A DNA stretch of 64,000 bases, taken from positions 627,501-691,500 of the forward strand of contig NC_085882.1 in NCBI RefSeq assembly GCF_035222275.1. The letters are read 5' to 3'. Each line of letters starts with the position of its first letter. Position 1 is the stretch's first letter. The notes beneath the pieces were generated by a model that ran no database searches, was not told the DNA's origin, and saw nothing but the letters and a program-made list of their open reading frames with translations. Below are positions 12,580 to 26,553 of this stretch, piece by piece. The position numbers and the translations under genes were made by a program. Origin of the DNA: Podospora bellae-mahoneyi. Its lineage: Eukaryota > Ascomycota > Sordariomycetes > Sordariales > Podosporaceae.

Positions 12580-15312
12580 TAATATCCCATCCCAAAAGCA
12601 TTATCAATAATTCTGGAAATCAATCCCATTTTTATTAATATAGTTTACTAATATCTCTTAAAGGTTTAAGGTATTAATTCTATAGGTAATGAAAAAACCG
12701 TTTATACTTTAAAACTTTTTTTAAAAGATTTTCTTTATGTAATATTATTATGTTAAGTATAATAGGTACTGATGCAATGAATAATGAAGTTAATCTTCCT
12801 TTAAACGAGATATTATATGTAATTTTCCATAAAGTCAATCATTAACTCAATACTATACTTCTTTTGCCATATTGATTGTTTTCTTTACCCTATTTACGTT
12901 ATTAAGGTTAAAAGTTACATTATTATTAAGAAGAAGGTTTTCTTAGCATAATGATATAGAAATATTTACGCTTGATCTTTAAAATATATAAGTGAAGTCG
13001 AAGATCTAAATCCTGCTATATAATACTTTATTAAGTTTCAACTTCTTAGTACTACCTTACTTATTTTACTATAGTTTTAAGATTTTCTGTAACTATATAA
13101 ATTGGTTTTAAATAGGTATTTAAAATAAACTGTTTACTCAATATATTACGGTTTTAGAGGAGTCTATACTTATTTATTCTAAATAAACTTTACAGAGCTA
13201 GAAAACAAATTGAAAATATAAAAGAAGTATAAAAGACTTAAATTGAAGAAGGAAAATGATAAATTTAAAAATATATAAGGAATCGTGAAAGTAAGTTTAG
13301 ACAAAACAACAAAAAACATGTTGGATAATTAAAATCCTAACAGGTTTTTACATATTGAATTCGTTAAAATTTAATGTTATTTATATAGGTTAAGATTACA
13401 TTGAAGTATATTACTATGAATATTAGCTTTTATTTTAAGCTTAATTTTGATTTGTATTCCTTTCCTTTTTTCTTTTTAAAATTACCCTACCTTGTTCAAT
13501 TTTCAAGAAATATATCGTAATATTTTTTAATAACAAAGTTAATATTCTAAAAGAAGGGTAAAAGATGGTTACATATTTAATCAGCCAGTCTTAGAAAATA
13601 ACAAAAGAAATAAAGCTTTGTTCGCTTTTAAAGTTTCGTATTGAGTTTGATATATAGAAGTAACCATTAAGTTTTACTATTTTACTAACGATTATATTTT
13701 AAAACTCTATTTTGAAATTCTAATAATCATAAAGTAATTCAACCCTCAAATCTATATCTCTATAGAAATCTTTCCAGTTAGATTACCTACTTTAAACAAA
13801 CAAATCAAACTTTTATCACTCAAATAAAATAATTATAACCTGAAGATGAAAGCTTTTATTAAGCTTAATAATCCAACCTTAATAAAGTTCTCCAGTTTAT
13901 AATACTTAAGTATAACCTAGGTAATGTAGTAGGTAAAGTAGTAAATATAAATCTAATTATTGTTGATTAGGTTCATTATAAGAAGCTGCAGCTATTTAAT
14001 ATGTTGGGCCTTTATCTATTTTAAGGACGTAGTATTATTTCATTTAAAATTAATTCAACTAAGGTAAATATTGGTATTCTTGAAAAATATAGAAATTCCA
14101 ATAATGACTCATGGTTATTATCCTAGTTACTCTAATGATTGCGGTAATAGTGAGTTAAGTAATAGATTGAATAAGAAATTTAAAAAGTAAATTTCCAATT
14201 TAAAATGGTTATGTTAAAAAGAGTCTATAAGTGATATCAAGCTAACCTATTTTTCATTCATAATAAGTAAGATTAAAAAATGAATAACACTTTGAAAATA
14301 CCCGTAAAAAAGATAAATGTAGAAAATAAAGACTATAAGACTTATATTACTAACGTTTAGAAGATCTACGACAAAGAAATTAGAAAGATTAAATAGCCCT
14401 TTTCTATTAAGACTCGTCAACCTAGAAAGCTAAGGAGTAACCTACACTCAATAAAGAAAAGTTAAATAACAGTAAAGATTTTTTAATAACGAAAATTTGG
14501 TGTTTTTAAGAGGTTTAACTTCTTTTTAATAAACTTATAATCTTACCAAGAAGATTTTAGACCTTTAATCCAGTGATAAAAAGACCTAAGGAGAATTTAT
14601 CTATAGTATTATTTTCTAAGAATAATATAAAGATCTAAGTAATCACTGTTAGTCTTTTAAAAAAGATTTAGAGTTACACAATATTGGAATACTATTTCCG
14701 AGAAAGTATTGATATTTTTCAGTAATGAATTAAGAATAGTTCCGTTTATTAACCTCGTACTATTGACTATGATAAGTTTTTTTAAAGAATTTAAAAAATA
14801 TTTAGCCAAGACTCATAAGTTATATAGTGAGAGATATTAACGAACATTTCTATAGTTTTAAGCTTTTTGTGAAGTTTTTCAAGTTATCCATTTATTTTAT
14901 TATTCAGCTACATTCTATTAAAGATAAAAGATTGAAGTATATCTTTACTAATAGTAATATGAATGGCCGGCTTTTTAAACATAGGTAAATATAGTTTCTG
15001 AATTATATGAGTTATTTAATATCAATGGTACAATAAAAATGAATATAGTCCTTAATGTAGTATATTATATGATATATTAACATTGGATTCTGTAGTAAGT
15101 AGGAGGTTTTTGTAATATTAAATAAAAAATAATATTATACTAGTACTTTAAATTTTACGATCCACTTAACAAGTAACATATTAATTTAATTTCAGTATAT
15201 TGCTTTTTCAAATTTATATTAGTATCATTTAACGTTTAACGTTATTTCATCCTTGTATTATTTACATTTTACTTCATTATTTTAATAGTAAGGTTATTAT
15301 ATATGTAATCTA
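12580..15312. other. RIP-degraded AT-rich stretch, unassigned
   Basis: Very AT-rich on both strands with no frame longer than about 60 codons and no motif I could recover by reversing C-to-T changes. It probably derives from old transposons but I cannot name a family. Confidence 0.6.
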
Positions 15313-15984
15313 CATTACGCTCCGGCGCGTTTTTTTTAAACAAAAGAATCATTTTTCTTATAAAGAATATGCAAGAGGAATATTCAATCAAATAGAAAGT
15401 TGTATATTATAATTAACTACTACGTTCAATAATGTATTATAGTAAAGTTTCAGTAAAACTTCTTTTATATGTTTGATTTATATAAGAATAAATACTGATA
15501 AAATGAAATGTATTCGTTATCAACTCTCGAGAAAGATTTATGTTAAATACATAATTCATTACATAATACAACTCTATATCAACTATATATAAAAGAGTTT
15601 ACTATTCCCCAGAAATACTTTGCATAAAAATACGCAATAGCCTCAAGATAGAAAAAACGTATAAAAAACATACGTTTTACTCAATAAAGTAAAGGCAGAG
15701 GTAGAGTCAGAAAATTAGTAATACAGAATTGAAAGACTATTTTTTTAAAACAGAAAAATTAGAAATAAGAGGGTAGAAGAGCTAGCTAAAGAAATTTACT
15801 CTATATATATTTATCTCTATCTTCCAAGTAACTTCCATTTTTCGTAAGGAAATTACAACAAAAGAAATATTAAAAAGAAAAGTTGAGATATTATTTGATA
15901 CAAAGATAAATACATGATAGTTAAGAAGCCTAGTTGAAAATTAAAATAGACAGCTTTTCTTTAAAAGAGTACCGGAGCGTAACG
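15313..15984. mobile_element. 672 bp TIR element flanked by TA (Tc1/mariner-like MITE candidate)
   Basis: Inverted ends: left CATTACGCTCCGG, right (reverse complement) CGTTACGCTCCGG, each continuing into a T-rich tract that ends in AAA. Both ends are flanked by TA (15,311-15,312 and 15,985-15,986), the usual Tc1/mariner target duplication. The interior is AT-rich with no usable frame, so this is a non-autonomous or fully decayed element. The inverted match is only about 13-20 bp, hence the modest confidence. Confidence 0.45.
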
Positions 15985-15986
15985 TA

Positions 15987-18900
15987 AAATATCGGGAATG
16001 CTACTTTACGTATTATCAAAATAATAAAGTGAAATATGAATGATAGAATATTAAAGTAACCTTGAATCATACCGTCATAAGTCATAAGAAAGCTAAATAT
16101 AAAAACACTGATTAATAGAATAAACTATTGAAATAGTTTTGTGAAAGGATGATGTATTAATATATAAATACTTTTATTAAATGCAAAACAAAATATCATT
16201 TTGTACAAATTGAATTTTGGTATATAAAGTAATATACTATATTAAAATCTACATATACGGCCTAAATACTTTAGGAATTTCACCATTTTAATATTTGAAA
16301 GACTAGTTATGATAAAGAATGGGTACACATTTATAGGTAAAATATATTTTCTATTTTTCATTTGATAAAACTCGGATTATTAAGTTTCATGTAGTTTCAC
16401 ATTAATTTAATCATGAAATTAAAATTACAGTTTAAAGGGTTTGAAAGATTTCAAAATGATTAAAAAGTCTTTTGATATTGTTAAATAATTTGAAATAACT
16501 ATATAACTCAACAATTAAGTGTAGTACTAAACTTATACCTATATTTAAAATAAAATGAAAAAGTACAATATTGGGATAATATAAGATTATCAGAAAAGAG
16601 CATAATTAATTACATTTTCAAGGTAATAAAAGTATTAACAAAAACTAGTATATATGTATTTTATTACCCCACCATGCATTCCTTTAACCTCTATGGAAAA
16701 GTCCTATGTAGATAAGTATAATGAATTGAAAGGTTTTCGGGCTGTGATTTCTATATTGTTCTTTACTGCACGACAAGAAATATAGTTAGTAGATATTTAT
16801 CAAGTTTCGAAAAAGGTAAAATATAGAACGTTAAACGAAGTATCTGTTATATAATAAAATACTGCCTCTAATAAGACCTGAATACTGTACTAAATAATAA
16901 ACTAATTAAAGCAATAAGAACTCAATAAAACTATTGTGTATTCTGGATATAAAGGATCAAGAAGTTTATGACAGGTATCAATAATATGAAAGATTCGCCT
17001 AAAACGAATATATTTAAACTAGTAGATATATTATTCAAGGTAAATGAAAATGGTGAACTATTCTAGGAGTATTTAAAATAGCAAGGTAAAAAATAATAGA
17101 GGACTATTAAATTTCAATATTAATAAAATCGTTATATAATATGTTGAGAAATTATAATAATATTTAACGCAATAACTGTGATTCCAAATATCAATAGGGT
17201 ATTATTGATGGTATATCCTAGTGAGTAGGCTTTTTAATGAATATATAACTTATTATTCTTAAAAATCTTTTAAATACCTCAAGAAATATCAAAATTACTG
17301 AACGTTGTTTTATTTCTTAATTAACTTGAAGAGTATGATAGGGAATTTTACTCAATCTCCATAGATTAAATACAGGTCTAGTAATTGTATAGTACTTATT
17401 GCTTAACTTCTTTAATATCTATAGATAATATAATATATTTTCAAAATGGCTATAGATGAGATGAGAAATATATTTCTAAAAGCTTATATTTATTGCTGAG
17501 GTTACATTTTAAATTTATAAGATAATTAATTTTGTTCTGGTTTCACAAATGAAAAATAAAAAATCATCAAAATCAAATGAAATTTAATAATTGGCAAACA
17601 TTTTTCAATAGTTTGTTAAGAGAAAAACTATAAATCACCTCCTTCATTAAAGATTATACTGATTGACCAATTATTACTACAAGATTTGTTTGAAAATAAT
17701 CTTAAAATTAATGACAATCATGTCATATTTCTCTCAAATGGTATTATAATATTTCTTTATGCCTAAATATTCATCTTTTCATTCTCAGCCGCTTTTAATT
17801 ATAGAGTATATGTACGGTTATTCAAAAACTTATGATTATTGAAATATATAATTAAAAGTCTACGAGAATATTAAGAAGATTAAGGGTTATAAAAGATATT
17901 TGGAAAAATATATTGAGAAACAAAATTATGAGAAAGGTGAATAATATAAACATATTCATAAGAGCCTAATCGTAATTGAAATCTTAAGAAATGATATATC
18001 AGTTATTTTCATAGTTAATTACTGTTTTTAATAACATAATAGGATTACTATATTAAAATCATAGTTAAACAAATCTATAAGTGGGAAGAACCTAACTTTT
18101 AAATAGCTATTAGAGTATTTGCAAATAATCAATCAACAAAGTGTATTATAAATTTTGACTAGGCTAGGTTATTAAAACCTCTTTGTAAAAAATATATTCA
18201 ACGGACTGAAGTAGTAAAAGGAAAATAAAACTCTTATCCATTACAATATATTATAAGAAATTATAGTATTAGGTCAATTCAAAGTGGTAAGATTTGCACT
18301 TAGAACATTATTATTATACAGATAATTTTTGAAATTTGTAAATAGTTTTCATAAGGACTTTTAAAGAATCTTTAAATCAGGTAGGATTATTAATTTTTTT
18401 CAAGGATAGCTAGGTATAATAGTATTGGATAATTCTATCTTCAAAACGCTAAGTAATAGAAGATAATGAGCATAAAGTTGAGTATCAAATATTTAATGTT
18501 GAAAGGAAAGAGAAATAAATATAAAGAAAGATATTTAATATAATGAGTGCAGTGTATAAAATAAAGAATTGAGAGTATATTAGAGTTTACTTTTTACTTT
18601 TAAAAAGTAAGAAGATAGTTTTATAGGTATAGTTGATGTAATAATCCAAATATAGAAGCTGGAATTTAAAGCATATCAGTGCATAAATCTGTAAAGATAT
18701 TCTTTCTTTCTTTAAAAAGTAAATCCTTACCGTTTAACTTGTACCTTGAATGTTTAAAGTTATACTAATTAATGATTATTTTATTTTCATACAATAGAAT
18801 ATTAGTTCAAAAGTAGTTCCGCTTCTATATCTATATCTTTAATTAAAAAAAGAACCTAAGTATTTGGAAAATCATTCTTATAATTCGAAATGAGTTTTTA

Positions 18901-21900
18901 GGGATTATAATAGTACATAATTATATGTAGGATAGTCGTTTAAGATTATAAAAAGAGTAAGGATTAGCGATTCGGATGGAAAATCAATAATAAGGGTACG
19001 GTTATTAAGGATAATGAAGGAATATAGGTAAGGTAGCATGAGAATATTTTAAAAAGATAAGTGGGTCACGTAAAGATTTTCCTTTTTTTTCTCATAATTT
19101 TATAATTATTTAATTATAGAAATATTATATGAACCCTAACCTATTCAAGCTACCTCTTCCTGATACTTTATGAAAGAGTTTAAATAAAACATCATTAGGG
19201 TAACTGAATAAAGTACAAAAGAAAAAGTTAATTGCTAGTAACAGATATAAATACAATTAAATTAGCTACTAAAAGACTAGTTAGTAGCCCTAATTGTAAG
19301 TATTAGAACTATTTTCATACTATATTAAAATAAAAATAAAAATACTTTATACGGGCGTATGGATTAACCGAGATAAAGCTGCAATATAAATATTTCGTCT
19401 ATTCCAAGATACTAAATTAACAAAAAGCTCCGATACTGAAGCTCGGCAAGAAAGGCAGGCCTTATATAAGTTACAGCATAAACAACAACTAACTAATTGC
19501 TAAGTTCTTAGGGATTATAAACTAGGACCGTAGTATTAACCCCCTTATTGATTTAGCAAGCATTACTAAATAAAGCTTAAACAATTAAATAAACTTTTTC
19601 TAAATATTAATATCCGGCAAAAATGATGATTGTTAATAATATTAGCGTTTCCTTTATCATTATTATTAATACTAGTATAATTATTTATAAAACGAAGGAA
19701 TATAATAATCAACTTAATAAAATTAATATCTATTAACTCGTGTACTATTTCTATATCAGAAGTAGAATTATTATATATCTTTGTAGATAAAAAATAAACT
19801 GTTTACCGTAAACTACTATACTTTAAACAAATTTTAATAAACTTACTAATAGTAAATATTATAATCCATATATTTTACTGGTTATATAAATCTTTATCAA
19901 TAACCTTAAATTAAAACTTACTAATTAGGATAAAAGAAAAATGTATATTACTAGGAAGGTATACGGTCAGGAGGAGGAAGGGTACTTAATTAATTTTTAA
20001 AAATTATAAAGATATCAAAGAAAATCATTATATGGATATCTTCTAATTTCTGATTTTTTTACTTTAATCTCCATGATCGTTCTCTTTACGGAATGTAGTT
20101 GGTTGGATCTTTACGAGTAGGGGAATATGTTAATAATTAAATATTCACAAGTTCTCTTAATATTGTAGCAATAAGTTATAGATTCATTATTGAATTTCTA
20201 AAAGAAATTTGTATTATAAGATTAAAGTTAAAAGTTTTCATAGTAATAACATTTAATTAATAGAGTATTTTTAAGTATTAATTTATTATTTAAGGTTAGA
20301 AAAAATATACGGTTTTGAGAAACTCAGGTAATATAATTAATAACGTTAATGATAATAATAACTATATTTTTCCGAAATAGTTGGAAACTTAAATGGACTA
20401 AAAGTTATTTTAAAGTAAATTAGAACAATAATAATAAACTATTTTATTAAACTATTTTGATTAAAAGTTACAAATTGCGATGAATTAAATTACAAGTCTT
20501 TTCATAACATGAAGCTTTACAAAAAGCTTTCTTACCTTGATCATAGTAAAAGTATTCCAAATATCATTAAGTATAATTTCAATTCTTGAAGAAGAGAAAG
20601 AATATAAAAATAATGTCATTTATAATGTTAAAAAGTTAAAAAAATTAGCACTAGATTTTTTGATTAATAATAATAATCCTTTATTAAAATAATATAAGGT
20701 AAAACAGAAGTTTTCCATAAGGCTTCGAAAGGTTTTGTAAATACATTATCAGCATCATAATTCTTCCATATTTAATATATTAAAAAGAATAACTAGTCTT
20801 TTCTATGAAAATGAAATTTCAATATTTAGAGTATATATTGAACTATAATTGACTGAAATACTGTTAAATAGAAACCTTAAAGAAATAAAATACGTTCTTT
20901 AACAGCTTCAAGAATTTAAAGACATTATATAATGAATATTGAAAATATATTAGTAGCATTTCTCGATTTTGAGTAGTTTTTACATGTAAATTTTTTCACG
21001 TATTTAAAATTGTAATATAGTGTTAGAATCAGGTTTTCATTATACATATCATTCTTTATTTCTATCTTTCAGTTTTGTGAATAGTATATAATGAAAACGT
21101 AAAATATAAAAACTTAATGAAGCTAATTAAGAAAAACTTAACATCTTTATTAAAAGCCGGATTATAAACTTAGAATTGCATATTATGATGATTACTCATG
21201 TTTGATACTTCATTGTTTATAATGGGTCCTATAATACATATATAAATAGAATTTTCCAATAAAATAGAAGTTTTTGAAACATTAACTATAAATGTTAAAA
21301 AGAACGTTAAATATTGTTAACTATAGTTCTAGTGAATAAATAGATACCTTGGTATTATCTTGTAAAATACCATGAATATAACTATTACAAATTAAATAAA
21401 TTTATAATACTTATAGAAAATAAAAGTATTACGAAAATTTACTAAATATTGACATTAATAGAAATCCTAATGTTTTGAACGTTAGTTCTTATACTAACAC
21501 CTACTATTAAGATTTTTCATTAAGCTTTTTACAAGTTTCAATGGTTTTATCCACAATATTAAAAATACTCAAACTATATTTATTTTAATAAATTTAAACT
21601 TTAAATCATTGAGATTATAATTGAAATTACATTGCAATGATTTCATGTAATAATTAGTCAAATGAATAATCAAAATCTGAATATTTGTATTCTAAAGCCT
21701 GAAATCATAAAGCATAAATTTAATATCATATTATATAACCTCTACTGTGTTTTTAAACTTAAATATGGTGGAGTTCATAATGGTTGATGCAGGAAAAAAT
21801 TGAAATATGGATATATTTCCTCTCCAATGTTGTCAAAAATAACTCTAAGATATTATTTAACTCTTATAATTCATAATGAACTTACTTCAAAAGTATTTTG

Positions 21901-22075
21901 AATAATATTAAAAAGAAAACACTTTGAAATTATTTCATAAACCTTAAATTCCAACTTTAGGTTTGTTGATCAAACAAATCTAAATAATAAAGTATAATTA
22001 TTCCATATATAAATATTAAAAACTACAACTCTTACTTTTCATGAATAACGAATATTTATTAGTCACGATCGTTCA
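15987..22075. other. RIP-degraded AT-rich stretch, unassigned
   Basis: About 6 kb of very AT-rich sequence with no recognisable protein motif, LTR or TIR. It is probably old retroelement sequence, judging by its position between identified elements, but nothing in it proves that. Confidence 0.55.
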
Positions 22076-22079
22076 TTAA

Positions 22080-22220
22080 AAACAATCAGCAACACAGTGC
22101 TAAGTGATGGGCGCTAACATGTACGGCAAGTGAACTGAATTGAGTTGAAGAAGTTAAAGGAGAAATAGTCTATATAGTAGTGTGAGGTAGTATAGTGCCT
22201 AGCCTATCCGTCGCCCAATA
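22080..22220 (+). repeat. LTR-like patch, family unknown
   Basis: A patch of better-preserved sequence: tgctaagtgatgggcgctaa, then a TATA-like tctatatagtag and gtgcctagcctatccgtcgc. This promoter-like arrangement is typical of a short LTR. No partner copy is present in the window. Confidence 0.3.
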
Positions 22221-22720
22221 TATTATAAAATCCTCTTAATTCCACTAAGCATACCTTTAAAAATATCCGCACATTATTACCTATTTTCGATATGCTATTA
22301 TATATATATATATGCAAAAGTAAAAACAAGCCTAATTCCACTATTACTAACCTACATAATGAAAATATTTCTATTATTCTATACTAACATGATAGGAATA
22401 TATTTTTGATTCTTTACTATACTCTAAACAGTAGTGGCAATATAACGTAAAAGGTGTGTTTATTGTAACGTATTTGATAAGCGAGCAGATCGGACAAGCG
22501 AGTGGATCGATTTCTACTACCCTATTACAACTATCCTCAATTGCAAAACAACAACACTATTAACCTACTACAATTACATCAGAAACAGCTGAATTAAACT
22601 CTTTTACAACCTCCTAGCACGTGCGGATATTATGGCCAGGCTTGCCGTACATACTACAGCACTGAACCTTCGTACTACCCCCCCCTATACTACCACCACC
22701 CTGCTCCTTTCCTTGCGCCA

Positions 22721-23049
22721 ACCCCTATCCAGAACCTCTGAAAGGGATACTGGTTGAAGGCACTTTTGAACAATCCTGGTTCGGTACAGCTAAACAGTGT
22801 ACAACAATGGCTTGTCTCGATCACAACAGTCTAGATACCAACAACGATTGTGACTTGAATTGCATACTGCGGAACTGTCTATCTACACCAGCCAGTTCCT
22901 CCGCATATATAGACCTTGCGCCAAGCCGTGTTCAGTGCCCTGAGCGTACTGATCAGTCGTCCCTCACTGTGATTGGCTCTCTTATACGTTCTTCCGATTG
23001 GCCCCTGCTCCCGTGTCCCCACAACCCGTCCTGCACCAGGGTTGTGACA
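22721..23049 (-). repeat. Solo LTR (type C) inside Fot1-like element A
   Basis: Begins on + at the conserved acccctatccagaacctctg and ends TGTGACA. The flanks carry cgcca on both sides (22,716-22,720 and 23,050-23,054), a 5-bp candidate duplication. The expected outer bases TGACGA are missing or altered at the left end. The sequence is almost free of RIP changes, unlike the host transposon. Confidence 0.7.
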
Positions 23050-24359
23050 CGCCACTTCTCCACCCATAGCCTTCTGGTCCAGTAAATCCTGTGCATCTTG
23101 CACAGTAAGTGATCCTCCCAGCTATACGCGTGTTTTTTTCGCTCTCCGGCGTTTGCTTAGTGCCTCGTTCTTCGCTTTACGGAGCGAAGATACCTCTGAC
23201 TAAAGGAGAGCCACTTAGTATATTACAGCTATTATACCTTTAGTAAGCTAATTGACCGTAATTAATATTAAAGTCGGGGAGCGTTTCTAATAATTAATAG
23301 TGTAAGTTTTAATAAGTATTAACTATAAGTTAGTTTTCCGGGGGTTTTATAGTGTTTAAAATACCTAAGGTAATACCGTACTCAGCCTTAAAGATAGGGG
23401 TATTAGCGTACGAAAGTGTATATTTAACTTAAAAAAGTACCCTCTTTAAATCGTATAATATAAGGCCAGTACCCGCAAAGCTACCCTATATATTCTTTTC
23501 CGTTATAGAGGCAAAGAAGGCCTCGCGGAAGGTATAGAGAAACTCGAGCTTACTTACGTAATTAATATATATACGTATTAAACCTTCGATTTAGCAGCCG
23601 TACGCCTATTTTAGCGGCCCAAAATAGTTAATATTAAGTAGCTAGAGAAAGTAAGAGGAGTGTGGAGATATATAAAGCGTAATAATATTATTTTATTAGT
23701 AGTAACGTGTAAATTTAATCGAGTAGTAACTTTCGTAACTATTAAGGATTAATAACCGGTATTTACCTTTTATACGGTATACTATATAATAGTCTAAGTA
23801 TTTAATTTAATTTTGGTTTATTAGATTAGTAATTTAGCTATTATCAATTATTACGATATATTAAGTAAACGGTTGGTTATATTCGGTATATTAATTAGTA
23901 AAATAGTATTACACGCTTAAAATATAAAGGGCAGGATAGCTTAGTTAAAGGTATTAACTTCTTGGATCACTATTATGTATTCGTGGTTATTAAGCTAAAC
24001 TAATTTTACTTTACTAAGGCCGTCCGAGGTTATAATTACTATATTTATAAAAATAATATTTCCTATAAACCTAGTTCGTCGAAGTTATAAATAATATTAT
24101 TTATAATACTAGACTTAGCTTTAGTATTTTATATAAGCGTAAACTACTTAGTAATAACTTTTAGATCCTTACGTTTAGCTCGCTAGTAGTCGTATTTACG
24201 TATGAAATATATACGGAGCTATAGTTAACATTTAACGAAATTATAGGCCTAGCGTTTATTAACAAGACGCGCGTCGCGTACGTATAATAATTAATTAGCT
24301 ATATCTTCTACGCTACTTAATCTAGATAGGAATGCGCGTACAAATAGCTCAAGAACGTA

Positions 24360-24566
24360 TTAAACTATCGTTTTCTCCTCTAGATCTGTTAAATTACGTA
24401 AGTTAGCTAGAATATCGCGTCGTGCAAGCTTATTAGCGCGCCGGCGATAGAGGGTAGTATAAGGCATAGAATAGAGCCTCGCTGTAGCTTTAAGGCTTAA
24501 CTTAGGGTTAATTTTAAGGACTTTAAGTATAAGAATAACTTTTACTTCAACTAGAATTAAAGACAT
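24360..24566 (-). pseudogene. N-terminal remnant of Fot1-like transposase (element A)
   Basis: A 68-codon open piece that starts at ATG. It carries the psq-type helix-turn-helix (KLSLKATARLYSMPYTTLY), then RRRANKLARRD and NLTDLEEKTIV. In this family the domain binds the element's inverted repeats and is followed by CENP-B and DDE catalytic domains. The frame closes just after EEKTIV, and later sequence is riddled with stops, so no catalytic core survives. Confidence 0.8.
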
Positions 24567-24667
24567 CTTAGTATAGTGGAGGAAATTAATTTTGCAGGTA
24601 GAAAGCTATATCGCGTACAAAATCGATCCACTCGCTTGTCTGATCCCCTCGCTTATCAAATACATTA

Positions 24668-25444
24668 TATATCTTTATTTCCTTACTATTGTTTTATGAG
24701 TGTATTAGACACTTTATCTATTCTTCCATTTCATTCCTTGAGTTCTTTTTAATTACTTTAACTTTTCCCTTTATTACTTTAGCTTTTTATCTTGAAACCT
24801 AGGTCTATTCTTTAACTCCCCATTAATATTTCAAAATTTATATTATGGACTTTATTATATTTATTAGGTTCTGTAATATAGTAATATTCTTTTTAGATTA
24901 TTAAGTTCATTAGTTTATTTATTATTGTTTCCTTTAATGGAAAATAAACTCGGATTGAGACTTTCAAAATTTGAAGGGTAACGTATTGTCAAATAAGTGA
25001 ATATGATTAAAAGAGCTCTAGGTATTTCAATGTCAGCTATCTTATCAGTTTATATATATTACGGTATATAAAGTAATATATATTATTTCAGTAACTCTAA
25101 ATCCCTTTTTCCTATTGTAATCTTTTTTATTAAATTTTATAGTTATACTATATAAGTAGTAACTTGGATTAGTATTGTATTGATGATATTAAAGGCTATT
25201 TATACACTGTAGTAATTCAATATAAGATATTTATCAAATTCAAATTATATAATGATAAAATTTCAGTATTATCAAGGAATATTGCATTAACTATACGGTT
25301 TAGTATAATATAATATCATTTTTAGGGAGAGGCTATTTAAGATGTCAAAGTTTTTATTAAACTCTATTTCATTTTTCGAAGTTTATTTATAGATTTTGAG
25401 CTCTTTTTAATACTATATATACTACTTAACTTTATAAAAGATAG
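24668..25444. other. AT-rich spacer between Fot1-like elements A and D
   Basis: About 780 bp of AT-rich sequence with no feature that I can recognise. Confidence 0.6.
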
Positions 25445-25446
25445 TA

Positions 25447-26515
25447 ACGTACATTATCATCGAGTGACCCACTTTCTACGCGATGCAACATCTTTGCACT
25501 TCACAACAACTTTCCTTTACTATCCAAAATGCCCACTACTTCAAAAGAAAGCCAGATAATCTTAGCACTCTAAGCTCTTCAAAATAACGAGAATCTAGGC
25601 GAACGAGCTGCCGTTGGAATTTACGGAGTCGAGCGTAAAACAGTAGGGCGTCGACGCATCGGCAAGACTATACGACGCGACACTATACCCACTTCGAAGA
25701 AGCTTATTTAATTAAAAGAGAAGGCTATTATTTACTTTATTATTAAGCTATCTGCGCGAGCTTTTTTACTGAGATTAAGTAGTATGGAAGATATATTTAA
25801 TTAACTGCTATACGCCCGTAACGCGCCTTCTGTTATAGACTTCGGAAATACCGATTCGTTAAACGCTAATTATAATGCCGTACGCGTTTTATACGTAGAT
25901 ACGACGATCAAAAGGCTAAGTGTAAGGATTTAAAGCTTATTATTAAGTAGTTTACGCTTATACGAAATTTTGCATTTAAATATAATATTATAAATATTAA
26001 TATTAATAATTTTACCGAAATTGAATTTATATTAAGTATGATTTTTACGGATATAGTATCACGACTTTAAACGGCTTTATAAGGTAAAACTAGCCTAGTT
26101 TAATCACCGTAAATAAATAACGGTAGTTTAAAAAGATAATATTTTCGATTAAACTACTTTTCTTATTCTTATTTTAGTTAATGAATATTACTTTATGAAT
26201 TAATATATTGCATATAATAGATTATTTTTAGCGTATTATAATTACTAAAAAGAATTAAATTATTAGTCCGGTAAGTTTAAATTTAATTAAGTACTTTAAT
26301 CATTATATAACGTCCCGTATAAAGGGTAAATACCGGTTATCAATCCTCGATAGTTTATGAAAACTATTACTTAACTATATTTAAGCACTACTTTTAGTAA
26401 AATAGAATTATTACGCTCTATATATCTTTACAGTTTTCTTACTTCTTTTAATTACTTAATATTAATTCCTTTAAAATATTAAAGTAAATATGCGGCCGTT
26501 GAATTAAGGATTCAA

Positions 26516-26553
<38 letters not shown>

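Larger units (their letters stand above)
22468..24665 (-). mobile_element. Fot1/pogo-like DNA transposon A, interrupted by an LTR
   Basis: TIRs of about 45 bp start ACGTATTTGATAAGCGAG on the left and ATGTATTTGATAAGCGAG on the right. They are flanked by TA (22,466-22,467 and 24,666-24,667). Each TIR holds two 17-bp units beginning AAGCGAG. The transposase runs on minus from ATG at 24,566: its N-terminal helix-turn-helix (ATARLYSMPYTTLYRRR) and the LTDLEEKTIV linker are typical of Fot1/pogo CENP-B-like proteins. The C-terminal zinc knuckle is readable near 22,620-22,680 (GKPGHN-RTC). An LTR sits inside at 22,721-23,049; without it the length (about 1.87 kb) equals copies B and D. Confidence 0.85.

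Noticed and set aside
12312-12629. 105-codon minus frame and a + frame over it
   Set aside because: Inside and overlapping the type B LTR; the same sequence in other copies is not open.
22807-23103. 92-codon + frame starting MACLDHNSLDTNN
   Set aside because: The same start recurs at 35,718 because both are LTR copies; not a gene family.
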